64,000 nt of DNA from Moringa oleifera (taxonomy: Eukaryota; Streptophyta; Magnoliopsida; Brassicales; Moringaceae), in assembly GCA_021397835.1 (NCBI GenBank), contig JAJFZO010000882.1:1612001-1676000 (forward strand), in the 5' to 3' direction. The notes beneath the pieces were generated by a model. That model had not been told where the DNA came from. It saw nothing but the letters and a program-made list of their open reading frames with translations, and did no database searches. Shown piece after piece: positions 38,781 through 49,989 of this stretch. Within the stretch, counting starts at the first letter, position 1; each line of letters starts with the position of its first letter. The translations under genes were made by a program, and so were the position numbers.

Positions 38781-38799
38781 AAATCAATTGGGAAGACCA

Positions 38800-39380
38800 T
38801 TTTGTTAATTAATTTTAATGAAAAAAGCTCATTAAGTGACACAATCTTTTAAATTTGTTAATTAAGTATAAGTTATTTATGTGACTCAAGAACTTAATAA
38901 TAACTGTCTTTTTAATTTATTTTGTCATTGTATAATTACAGTCAGAATATATATATTATTACTCAAAATTATAAAAAAGATAACCAAATATTGTTTACAG
39001 TCAAATTTCTGTTGTACTTGTTGTTCAAAATTGAATGCCTAAAATATTGAAAGTCAACAAAATTGATATCTTTGTTTACATTCATCATTTATCACTGCTT
39101 ACCAACAGTTGCCTTCTATTAATTATACCCAATTAATAATGGTCAAAATAAACATAGAAGATTATTTTGATAATTTTAATGAGACAAACTCCCCATCCAA
39201 TACATGTGTCGTGTTCACATGATTAATTAGGTCTTTTATCATTATTACTACATAATTATATGGTCAAATCTCTTAATTCTCATTACTCAAACTATTTATT
39301 GAAATAATGGTAAGCTAAAAATGCAGTCAAAAAGTCAGCATAAAATGTCTGTAAAATTTCCAGTTATGCACATTTCCCTT
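38800..39380. repeat. Promoter-proximal repeats upstream of MBD-B
   Basis: Two to three units of the degenerate repeat described at 23,930-26,940, with AATTTTAATGAAAAAAGCTC (about 38,811) and TTTTAATGAGACAAACTC (about 39,175) as landmarks and 'AGTCAAA' style ends. Non-coding. Confidence 0.6.
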
Positions 39381-39396
39381 GTTTGTCCTGTTGAGT

Positions 39397-39404
39397 TATA
39401 TAAA
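39397..39404 (+). promoter_or_regulatory. TATA box of MBD-B
   Basis: TATATAAA, 121 bp before the start codon, inside a block conserved upstream of MBD-A and MBD-D (CCAGTTATGCACATTTCCCT precedes it). Confidence 0.7.
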
Positions 39405-39517
39405 GAAAGATAAGCATGAGAAAACCAATGAATCTCTCCATAGAAAACAGAGAAATCATTTGAGTGCAGCTTTCCTGACCATTTTCCCTCATAGTATCAA
39501 TTGTGCACCGAACAATC

Positions 39518-41610
39518 ATGCCATACAGAGCAAACCTTATTCAAGCATCTAACTCAAGGCCACCGAGAAATAGAGAAATACGTTGCAGAGCAGCTCGAAG
39601 GCATGGACCACCACAAGAGCGAATCATGCCCCCTTTGCCACCAGGTCATGTCTATTATGGTGTGCAAAACAACACTTATGCGGAAGTGTCTCTGCGAGAT
39701 GGGGCAATGCTATACAACTTAAGGCCTCTTGAACAAGCCACGATCTCCACATTAGAGGTATTACAGCAACAAAGAGGTAACAGGAGGCAGCGAGAGAATT
39801 TTGTCTCCATATTTTTTGATAGAAATTCGCCAAATTTTCAATGGCTACATCAAGGTTGGGTAGCTGAAAAGAGACTTACATCTCCAGAGAATTTCTACTG
39901 GGTATGATTGTGTTATTTTCTCTATTATATGTTAGTTTTACTTGGTTACTTTGCCCTCACAATATGTACCTATAAATAATCTTTTTTAGCTTCTTGATTT
40001 CACCATTTCTTCTCACGAGTATGAATCACCAAAAGGGCATTATTCAATGAGATAAGAAATAAAATTAGTAGTCTTCCATATATCTAAAGTGGTTGTTCTC
40101 TGATTTAATGTTAACATCAATGGCTTGCTAAGAACACTTTACTTGTTTTATTATTATGTGGCTATTATTAACCATATTTTATGGTCCAAATGACTATTAT
40201 TCGTAAAATTTGTAAGCCCTTTTGTTGTGAAAGACTTAGTCTTGTAATTAAGCTTGTTGAATTAGTTGTATCTCTATACTCCTATATATTACAAATACTA
40301 GGCTTTAGAAGTAATTAAATGAGGATAAATTAGAAAGTAATACCATAGATGTAAATTAAGTCATTTGACGAGGAACATTGTTAGTCTTAGAACTCAGTTA
40401 TTTTAAACCCCAATTCATTATCTATAAGAAAATATCAACATATAAATAAGGAAAAGATGGGAGAAAAAAAATCACAAGAAAATTTGAAATGGTTGTCTAA
40501 AAGTTTAAAAGCTATTCTTTGTCCAATTCAATATAGTGATTTTACCTAGAGAATCCTCTTATGCACTGGCTTTGTATCCATAAAGAACTCTCTTAAATCT
40601 ACGAGGACTTCTTATCAAAGCAGATATAGATATGGCATTAGTTATCCTTAAGGATTGAATTTTGTACAACTTTGTATGCTTAATGGAGCTGAGTTGATCG
40701 GAGTAAAAATTTCTTTGCAAGTTTAGGACCTAGAAAAATAAGAAGAGACCTCGACACTCAATTCATTAAAGGGTTATCTATAAAAATAAGAAGAGCTCTT
40801 GAATAAGAGCCCATAATTTTTAAGTCAATAAAGGTTTCGGAGCCACAACATGTAAGTGGGTAAGGTATATGAGTGTGTCAAAAGAGTGAAATAGCAGAAA
40901 GAGATGTATACCTAGTTTTATAGGAGGTATGTTGCTTAAATCTAAGTTGTGATTTTTTTTTAATTGCTTGTTTGAGCAAGTAAACTATCCTCCTGAATCT
41001 TGGAAATGTGCATTATAATTGTTAGTTACCTGTATATGAGGGATTACCAACTCAGTCCTTTTGTCAAACACATTTACATTGATAAATTCTTCTCGTCTTC
41101 AGCCTTCGGAAATGTAACGAGATGTTGGGGAAAGTTTGGGTTATAATATCTTACCAAGCTTAGATTTCTTGAACCGTGCGACCATCATTGAGTTTTGACA
41201 AGATGTTTCTTGACAATTGATGGTGAAATGCACTTTATCTTAGTTACCAAATTGCGTCCTTAGATTTGCCTATATTTATAGCATGGGTGTGTTTCTCCAT
41301 ATTTTTGCACATCAATAATAAACGCTTGTACATATGGATCAGGTTGCACACCATAACATAAGCAACTTGGTGACAATTTGCAGTAAAATAATAGGTGGTG
41401 TTTTTGATTTTCAAGTTGTTTTAACACAATGTTGGAACATGAATGCTTGGGATGTCTATGAACATATATAACAATGCTTATGAGATTGAGCCATGAAGAA
41501 AATGCATACAGTTTTAACTTTTTTTCTTTTTCTTTTTGTAGATCTACCATGATCCACAAGGGAGACCATACAGGTCCAGGCGACAAGTTCTTAGATATTT
41601 GATAGAATAA
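39518..41610 (+). CDS. Small methyl-CpG-binding-domain protein, copy B
   Basis: Exons 39,518-39,901 and 41,542-41,610 join to 150 aa. It is collinear with copy A: basic N-terminus (SNSRPPRNREIRCRAARRHG), PGHVYYGVQNNTYAEVSLRD, STLEVLQQQRGNRRQRENF, then WLHQGWVAEKRLTSPENFYW and IYHDPQGRPYRSRRQVLRYL. Intron 1 is 1,640 bp with GT-AG ends at the same MBD position. Relative to copy A a TAA replaces the CAA codon after WIE/LIE, so the acidic tail is missing while its former codons remain readable downstream. The MBD itself is complete. A TATA box lies 121 bp upstream. Likely nuclear and DNA-associated by family; no partner or target is shown by the sequence. Confidence 0.75.
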
Positions 41611-42507
41611 CCGGATGGCAATAATGGTGCTCAAGAATAAACATGATGGGATATACTATATCTATCTTGCTGTTTGACAGACGAGAAGAATGTTTCCCCA
41701 TATGCTATATTTCCTTTTGCTGCAAGATGTTCTTATAATTCAAAATCCATTTTGTAGTAGGTCAATTCGATGTCAGTTAAATTGTTTCGAAGTTTAGTAA
41801 TTTTGTTAAATTGGATGTTGCTCTAAAGAACCTCTTCTTCTTGAAGCCAATCCAATTAGACTTCATTATTTGAAATTAATTAATAGGTTGAATGATATGT
41901 TTAATTTACATATAGATTAATTAAATAAAGATGTAGTTCTATTGTTATTATTTTTGTTGATTATATATGATATCTTAAAAGAAAGTTTAATTCCTAAATC
42001 TTAAAGATTGTCTATGTTAAAAATCTAAAAGGAATGCATCTGGCAACTTGATTTGCTTGTGAGTGATCGATCCAGAATATATCAAATGCAGTTATGACAA
42101 ACAAGTTTAGTTCTATTAGTAAGATTGAATTTTGCAAGCAACTCGATGTGTCCCAAAAAAGAATTTTTACTGACTTGGATTGAGCAATTTAACTTAGTTA
42201 ATGAAATACCAATATATCTTTAAGTGAGTGTCTACATCATTATTCAAAAAATAGATAGTATATTCTAAATAAAAGATAGGAGCAAGAACAACCTTTAGTT
42301 AAAAAAATAAAAATAAAAATTGTAACAGTAAAGCAAGCATGAGACACTGAAATGTCTGTAATATTTCATTCCCTTCATTGTCCTGTGGACTTGTGTAAAG
42401 AAGTATGAAAAGATCAGTGAATCTTTTTATATAAAACAAAGAAATCGTTTAAATCTCGATACCATTTTTCTCTCATTGTATCATCGGTGGTGCACCTAAC
42501 AGCAACC
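41611..42507. other. MBD-B 3' region and decayed promoter of the C pseudogene
   Basis: The first 300 bases resemble the 3' region of MBD-D. From about 42,330 the sequence matches the core promoter block of MBD-A/B/D. The TATA box position reads TGTGTAAAG (about 42,393), so the TATA motif is lost. Confidence 0.6.
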
Positions 42508-45420
42508 ATGTGCCATATCAAGCAAATCTTACCCAGGCATATAAATCAACCAAGAGCTAGGGAGATGCCTGACACCCGAGAGCTAGTCATACCCCCTTTA
42601 TCACCAGGTTATGTCTATTATGCTGTGCAAAATGACAACTGCAAGGAGGTGTCTCTACGGGATGGAATAGTACCAAATAACACAAGACGAGACAATCTCT
42701 GCATTCGAGATGCTATCGCAAAAAAGAGAATACAATATTAGGCAATAAGAGAATTTCGTCTCCATTTTCTTTGATAGAAATTCTGTGCATTTTCGATGGT
42801 AATGTAGCTGGAAAAAGAGTTACATCTCTGCAAAATTTCTATCTGTGTATGATCTTTTTTTTTTTTTTTTGATGTGTATATATGTTTGCTTGATTACTTT
42901 GCCTTTACATGTACAATATCATCTTATGTAAAATCATTGTTTAATTTCTTCATTTCATATTTTCTTGTGATTAGAATATGAATCAGTAAAAGGGTATTAT
43001 TTGATGACATAAGAAATAAAATTAGTCATATTACATATCTAAATTGTTTGCTCTCCAATCTACTATTAACACCAATGGCTTGCTAAAAACAATTATAATT
43101 TTCATGAGCTTTATGTTTTTAGCTTGTCAATTTATTCATTTCATTATGTGATTCTATTGACCATATCTTGAGATCAAAATCTCTACTCATTAATTTAGCA
43201 ATCCTTTGGAAAAAAAAAAATTCTTGTGGGCTATATTTCTATACTTCTATACATATCATAATAATCTAAATGTTTTTTTGTTGATTGTTTGATCAACAAG
43301 ATAATTTTCAATGTTTACTTCTTTTAGTATAGATGTAGAAGAGGCATTTGACGAGGAACATTCATAACAGGATAAGTAGCTTAGAACTCATTAATTGTTT
43401 AATTAAATCGCCAGCAATTATATATGTATGCACAAGTGAGAAGAAGACTAGAAAGAAAAAGCATAAGAAGTTTTTACATGCTTGGTTAAAGGTTTAAAAG
43501 CTATTCTTGATTGTTCTATTCAACATAGGGCCTTATTGAGAGAACACTTTTATCTACAAGCTAGCCTCATATCCCCCCAGAAGCCACTTAAATACATGAG
43601 AATTTTTTTACAAAGTAGATACAGATATGACAATAGTTATTGTTAGAGTTAAATTTAATAAAACTCAATAGGTGGGATCATGTAGTTGAACCGGACTCAA
43701 ATCTCTTTGCAAGATGAGGACCTATATAAATTTAAAAAAGAAAAGCCTTTGACACTTAATTTGATAAAGGGTTACCTGTGAAAATAGAAAGACACCCCTC
43801 CCCTCAACAAGAGCCCCCATTGCTGAGGTCTATAAGGGTTGTTCTATAGAAAATAAAAAAAGTCTTTGGACCCATGAGTTCATAAGGAATATAGGAGTGC
43901 CAAAAAAAAAAAAAAAGAGATGTTACCCTAGTTTTGTAGGAGATATGCCACTTAAATCCAAATCTTTTTATTGCCTATTAGGGCTCGTTATTATAATTGT
44001 TAGTGATCTAATCTAATGGATTATCTATTCAGCCCCCCCAATCAAATGGATTTTCATTGAAAAATTCTTCTCATCTTCAGGATTTTAAATTTAGTGAGAT
44101 CTTGGTAAATGTTTCGAGTGATAATACCTAATTCGATCGAGCTTAAATTTTCTGAACCTTGCTACAGCCTTTAAGCTTTCACACCATATGTTTCTCTGCA
44201 ACTGATGGCCGAATACACTCTCATGGGCTCCAAGTCGCCTGATTTACTTTGCCATCATTAATAGCCCTCTCAGTGCATCTCACTGCATTTTCACATCAAC
44301 AATAGATGTTTTTACATATGCATCATGTTGCACACCACAACATATTCAACTTAGTGACAATGGGAAGCAAGATTGTAAGTGGTGCCACTAACCTTCAAAT
44401 TATCTCAACGTAATGTGAAAATCTAAATGCTTAAGATGTAACATTGTTGCTGCCAATAACTTTCAAGTTGTTTTGACACATAATGATGAAATCTGAATCT
44501 TCGAGATGTAAAATTTTTGATGTCAAAATTTGGATTCTGGAGATATTAAATTTTCGAAGTTCGAAATGTAAATACTCCCAAGGTAAGATTTTTGATGTCC
44601 ATGAGTTGCTTTAATACATAATATCATATTTTAAATGCTCAACGTGACTAATTTTCAAATCGAATGCTTTGTTGGGACATGGTTATTCTCATGAGAACAG
44701 TTCTATCGTGATATTTAAGAGTCAATTTTGTCAGAAATAGTTAGAGATATTTAAGTTTAATGGTAAATACAAACACATTTTTACATTTGTGAAACAACCA
44801 ACCAATTAACATGGTTGTAAGCAATTCATCACAATTGATTGATCTACCTTATTACCTTCAGAAATCCTAGGGGGACTATTCCAAGCTCTATTTTTTTTAT
44901 AAAAAAAACACATGATCTTGTCTACAAATATAAACCAATTAGTGCCAATAAAGAAGGTCGAGTGGGCACTCAATTAGGTAGTGATCATACCCACAACCTA
45001 GAAAATGGCTATGCATGGAGCTTTTTTTCTCAGATTCTTAACCAAACAGCAAAGAACACCTAAAAGTATCAAATATGATTCACATAGCAACTAAGGTTTT
45101 CAAATTTTAGAGCAAGATTTTGTATGAAGTTTAAAAATGTCATTAAGATCTATAAAGAAAGCAAATGAACTTCTAGCACATTTAATAAGCTCAAGTGCAA
45201 ATAATTATTAACCCCCGAGTACAGCTTCATTTACTAGATCAAGCGTATCTTTTTTCCTATGGGAGCTCTTTCTTTTGGCATGGATTAATCCAATAGTAAT
45301 TATTTAGATTTTTTAATTGTGTTAAAAGTCTCACAAAATGACCTTCAGAAGCATAACAAAAACAACAGGGTGCATAGGACTTGTTTGTCAAATTGTCACA
45401 TTAGTTATACTATTCTTTTT
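42508..45420 (+). pseudogene. MBD copy C (pseudogene, exon 1 plus intron)
   Basis: Exon 1 remnant at about 42,508-42,846 is collinear with copies A, B and D but broken. Two extra bases follow the ATG, about 30 bp are missing near CATATAAATCAACC, and further frame changes end any reading at 42,741. PLSPGYVYYAVQND and VSLRDG are still readable. The donor is degraded (TGTGTATGATC). The following 2.5 kb match the MBD-A intron, including one 363-bp-type unit near 43,930 and the segment at 44,990-45,200 matching 32,980-33,150. Similarity stops near 45,420 and no exon 2 is present. The promoter has also lost its TATA box. Confidence 0.85.
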
Positions 45421-46914
45421 CTTTAGTTCCTTTTCATGTCGTAATTAACATATGTTCTAATTATCGAAAATTTCCCAACAAGATTTTATTTTATCAATTA
45501 AAAGTTCTTCAATTTGCTTAAGTTTGAGTTAGTTAATTTGAAATTAAGTTAATTGATTCACTTTTCAAAAAATAATATGAGGGATTAAACTAAATCTTTA
45601 AAGAAGATTTCCAGTAAATATTATTCTAAATTTTGAAAAATACTTCCTCTTTCAATTTTTGTTCTTACTGCAAAACGTCTCTAAATATACCATCATTTAT
45701 AAAAAATAATCAAATCGATCAACCGATTGCTAAATATATATATATATATATGTGTGTGTAAATATTTTCATTGTTGTAATGCCAAAAAAAAAATTTGAAT
45801 AAATTTTACATTTCATTTTATATTAATTCTTCAATTTTTAAATAATTTTTAACTTATGAGCTATTGACTATGAATTTTTTAATTTTTTTTAATTTTTTTT
45901 AAAAAATATATTTTTAATACTCGTGAAACTTTAAAATTTCTTGTGATGATAGCTTGAATTTTTACTTTATACTCTTAAAAAATTTTAAACTAAAATTGAT
46001 AATATTATATCCTCAATTTTAATCTCTTCAAGTTTTAAATTTTTTTAACAATGTTTAATTTAATTATTTTTTATCAATTAAATTCTGTTTGAAGACATTT
46101 TGAGACTTAAAGTAATTATTGTGAGAGAATTTTTTTAAAATTTAAATAATATTTATTTTAAAATTATAAAATAATTTTTAATTGTAAACATAAATGTGGT
46201 CAGCAGATTTATTACCATTTTTGTAAGATATAGTTTTGACTTTGTTTCTTGTCTAACATATTACTAATTATATGTATATTTTTAATAACTTTATTTTTAT
46301 GAAATTGAGAAGTTTCAAATTTTTTATAAATTGAAATCAAATCATACATAAGATGACAATTTATAGTTGAGTTTTCACATAGTTACTTTTACCAATATAC
46401 AAAAATTAGGTCCTTATATATGTTTTATCCCCACAACATACTAGAAATGCAAAAGATGGACAAAAATTTTTCTTCCAAATCTACAAAGAACTATCGCAAG
46501 GTATGAATAAAAGTTCAATGATTTTAGGAACTTATTTATATATTTTATCATATTTTCTCATTATTATACATAAAAAAGTCTTTCAAGAAAAGCAATAAGA
46601 TATCTATTTTTTTAAAATTATAATTGAAAATTTCTCAATATATGGTATGTATGACATTTATGGCATTAAAGGTAATATAAAAAGAATATGACGGAGGTGA
46701 AAAAAATTTATGTTAGTACTAAAAGAATATAAATATTCCTAAAATCTTTACTTTGCTTAGTTCTATCATTTCTTTCTTAGTTCTCTCGTCGGTATACAAA
46801 AACTCAATCTTTCTCTAGTTTTTTCTTTTTGTTTTTTTTTTCTGTATCTATTTATTTTGTTGTTTATTTAATTTTATTTATCTGTTTGTTTATCTTTTAT
46901 TTTCAAAAATTAAG
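45421..46914. other. AT-rich region upstream of the RDM1 homologue
   Basis: No gene is seen. A (TA)n tract followed by TG repeats lies at about 45,737-45,760. The part from about 46,080 resembles 53,930-54,620 and belongs to the duplicated RDM1 5' block. The RDM1 promoter must lie here, but I cannot place a confident TATA box. Confidence 0.55.
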
Positions 46915-47885
46915 ATGTTAAAAGTATACAGACCTTTAAATTATGATCATTTGTTAGTATCAAATTCAGAGACAGAGTCCGATGATCTAGAAGACCACTC
47001 AACTAAAGCTCGACGGAAGAAGATGAAGCAGAAGAAGGTTAAACGTAGATATGATAAAAGTAAAAACAATAACAATAAAGAAGCAAACGATGAGGAACAA
47101 GGCAAACAAGGGGCAACATCAGAGAAAGAATCAGGTTTTTAAACTAGTTAATCTTCGGTTAGCATTTATCTTTGATTTAATTTTTTTTTGGAGTCTTTAA
47201 TTTTATATTGAATTAGTTTTCAAGATATAGAAAATTGATCAAGAAAATTATACTTTTATAATATGTACCAAGATCTATTTTTTGTCATATTTTTTGTGCA
47301 TTAGGTTGAAACTAAGAATTAGCAATGAATTGAGCATAAAAGTTAAGCAAATCTTGAGATTGATATATTTTTAATCATCTATCTTAAATTTATTAGGGGA
47401 AAAAAAGCTTTAGATTCATGTTGGATTATAAAACTTATCCCAATCAAAACCTATTAGTTTCAATCAGCATCAGTTCTCTATTGGTAAACCACTTTATTGT
47501 TTTGAAAATGGATGCAGTGGTTAAAGATGCTGAGAAGTATCAAGAATACATGAAGCAGATTCCCATCCCAACAGCAAGTGATTCACCAATTCCCTTCGTT
47601 ACATGGAGAGGATTGGTGGACTCAATGAAGAAGAAGTATGAGCAACCACTGCATTACCTCACCCAGCGGCTTGTAGAACAGTGGGACGTTCAGTCAAGAT
47701 TTGGCATTGAAACAGAGCAAAAGTACTCAGCGGAGTTCATCCAACCAAGCAAAGCAGAAGCTACGATTTGGGTCATCGAAGAGGTCAACAGGAAATGCAC
47801 TTCTCACCATTTTCTTGCCGAATTATGGCTTGAAGATCTCCGTTACCGAGATTATATTGATCCAATCATCCCCAAAAATGATTAA
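46915..47885 (+). CDS. RDM1: RDM1-like protein of RNA-directed DNA methylation
   Basis: RDM1 is a small plant protein that, with DRD1 and DMS3, forms the DDR complex helping Pol V and DRM2 in RNA-directed DNA methylation in the nucleus. Exons 46,915-47,134 and 47,518-47,885 join in frame (TCAG|GTTTTT donor, GATGCAG|TGG acceptor) to 195 aa. Exon 1 is acidic then Lys-rich (SNSETESDDLEDHSTKAR, KKMKQKKVKRR), a probable nuclear signal. Exon 2 carries the RDM1 fold: DAEKYQEYMKQIPIPT, SPIPFVTWRGLVDSMK, YEQPLHYLTQRLVEQWD, SRFG, PSKAEATIWVIEEVNR, and IDPIIPK at the end. From memory, the Met implicated in methyl-DNA binding in Arabidopsis (M50, AEM-YQDYMKQ) is Lys here (AEK). An alternative start at 47,508 would give a shorter protein without exon 1. 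It is unusual to find it inside an MBD cluster. Confidence 0.88.
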
Positions 47886-49540
47886 ATTAAGTTGTTGAAA
47901 AATGTTTGTCGCTTCATAATCTATTTTCTTCTTATTGTTTTTTTTATTGGATGGTTTTATTATCTTTGGAACTATTCCATTTGCTGAGCTCTCAATTGTA
48001 ATGGCAATCAAACTGATTTTTCATGTTTAATTTTTACCATTACATTGGTTTCTTATGATTATGTATTAAAAATATCATAGTTTAGCCTAATTTTATTATT
48101 GAAAATGGTGAAAATAAATACCTAACATTTCTCAAATACAAATGATGTAATACCAAAATCTGAAAATTCTCTTCAATTAAAAATTTTACTCATCCTAAGA
48201 TATATAAATATTAGCAAAATGCCAATCAAATCATATGAATAAATTAAAAAAAACCAAAAATAAAAGTTACCCATTAAACAGCATAACCAATCTTAGAAAA
48301 AATAGGATTTTGTTTTTCCAATTGGACTTACCAAAATAATATCTAATATCCAAAAATGGCAAAACCTCAAGAATGATAAACCAAAAAAAAAAAAAGCAAA
48401 GTAATTTTTTTCATTTGCTAAGTGTAAAGATGAGTAACTTATTTTATAGTTTTTTTGAAAATATTTAAAAATATTTAAAAACAAGTAACTTGTATTTTTT
48501 GTTTTTAAAAAATTATTTTAAAATTTTCAAAATATTTTAACAGGAAAATAAGGTACTTACAGAATAGCACGAGATAAGCATTGTCCGTCTTGGGAATAGA
48601 GATAACTAAATCCATTTGGATTTTGTGTCTATAGACAGCCGTCATTATGACTACCGTTGACAATCTTACTGAGTTTGTTTTAATCTTTATTTATTTTACA
48701 TTTTTACCAATAAGTTTCCTTTATTTATAATATTCACCTTAAACTTTTAAATATTATGATAAAATCTTAAACATTTAAGTATTTTTTATTTAATCTATTT
48801 TCCTTTAGTCCTACATTTTTCTTTTTTCTTATATCTAATGTAACATTTATGTATTTTTTAAGGGTTAAGAACTTCAATTGTAAAGTAAAATTATCTGTTT
48901 TTAATCAAAAATAAAAAAATTACTAAATTATTATGTAATACGAGAATTAATAAAATAATAAAAAATTATTATTTAATAGACATATGTGTTACACCTTTAT
49001 TAAAATTCCAGCATTTTACTTTATAAATTCTTGTACAAAACAAAAATAATATTTAAACAATTTAATGATGTAAATTTTTCTTTTTTATGATATAATAGTA
49101 TATATACATAATGTAAATACATCTGATTATAATATTTTGATCATTAATTTGTGGACAATGTAATGCTAAATTTTATTCATTAAAATTGATATAAAATTTT
49201 AAAAAACATAATGAGCAATTCGTAATTTCCTAACAACTGAGGTATTCTTTCAAAAATCAACACTGGGTTAGAGGATTTATAAGTAATAGAGTTCTCAAGA
49301 ATAAAATGTTGAATGTACAGATGGGACAATTTAAGAAATCATATCAAGGGTTAAGTCACCGAAATCCTTTAAAAATCAATATTAGACAAAATATAAAAAA
49401 ATAAAAAGACAAGGGAAGTAGAAAGGGAGATGGCCAGCATAAACAACATTTAGTGTAAATTAATAAAGAAAAGAAATTCCCATTACTTAAAGCTCCTCTC
49501 CTCCTTAGCGTCACTTCAGAAAATTATCCAAAATACCTTC
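47886..49540. other. RDM1 3' region and AT-rich spacer before E2
   Basis: The RDM1 3' UTR should lie within the first 200-300 bases. AT-rich sequence follows. From about 48,650 the sequence resembles 60,560 onward, so the X block that carries the E gene begins near there. No other gene is seen. Confidence 0.55.
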
Positions 49541-49900
49541 ATGGCACGACAAAAGCAACAACAGCAACATGGAAGGAGGCAACTGCCCAATATCATCAGC
49601 AAAAACGTCGCCTGAGAAAGGGTCAGCCGGAAAGGACGACATGCATCATTGATGACAACACCTCTGTTGGATACGGGGTAGTTGTTGCCTGGATGGCTGG
49701 CTGAGAAACGCCACATGAAATCCCGCAGGATTTATAAGGTACTGAAGCTCCTTCATTTTTATTTGTTTTTGCCTTTTCTCTCACCTTTTTAGTCCGTCTC
49801 CTTTATGATGCGATGTAGGTGTAATTAGGGTCTGGAAGAAATGTGAAAGTTTCTTCAAAGCAGGTGAGAACTTGAATGAAGTTCTTGGGAGAAGATCGAG
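49541..49900 (+). pseudogene. E-type MBD paralogue, copy 2 (pseudogene)
   Basis: Exon 1 remnant 49,541-49,738 starts MARQKQQQQHGRRQLPNIIS, then hits TGA because about 58 bp are missing between ATCATCAGCA and AAACGTCGCC, probably by recombination between short AGCA repeats. Later the conserved Trp codon before LLPGW reads TAG (GGGTAG near 49,677-49,682). The donor AAG|GTACTG is intact. Exon 2 from 49,819 begins GTG TAA, a stop, although the following RVWKKCESFFKAGENLNEVL is well preserved. Three separate lesions make it a clear pseudogene. Confidence 0.82.
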
Positions 49901-49989
49901 ATGATATGGCTCTCCCCTTTATTCTTCTTAGGGTTTGATAAAATCTGTCCTGTAAGTTTGATGAGATATGTCACACTGGATAGACCGTG

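Noticed and set aside
44839..45063. 74-codon frame inside the copy C intron
   Set aside because: The matching stretch of the MBD-A intron (about 32,830-33,050) does not keep the frame.
47508..47885. Start of RDM1 at the internal ATG at 47,508
   Set aside because: Possible, but the GATGCAG acceptor just after it joins exon 1 in frame and the duplicated upstream copy includes exon 1, so the two-exon model is preferred.
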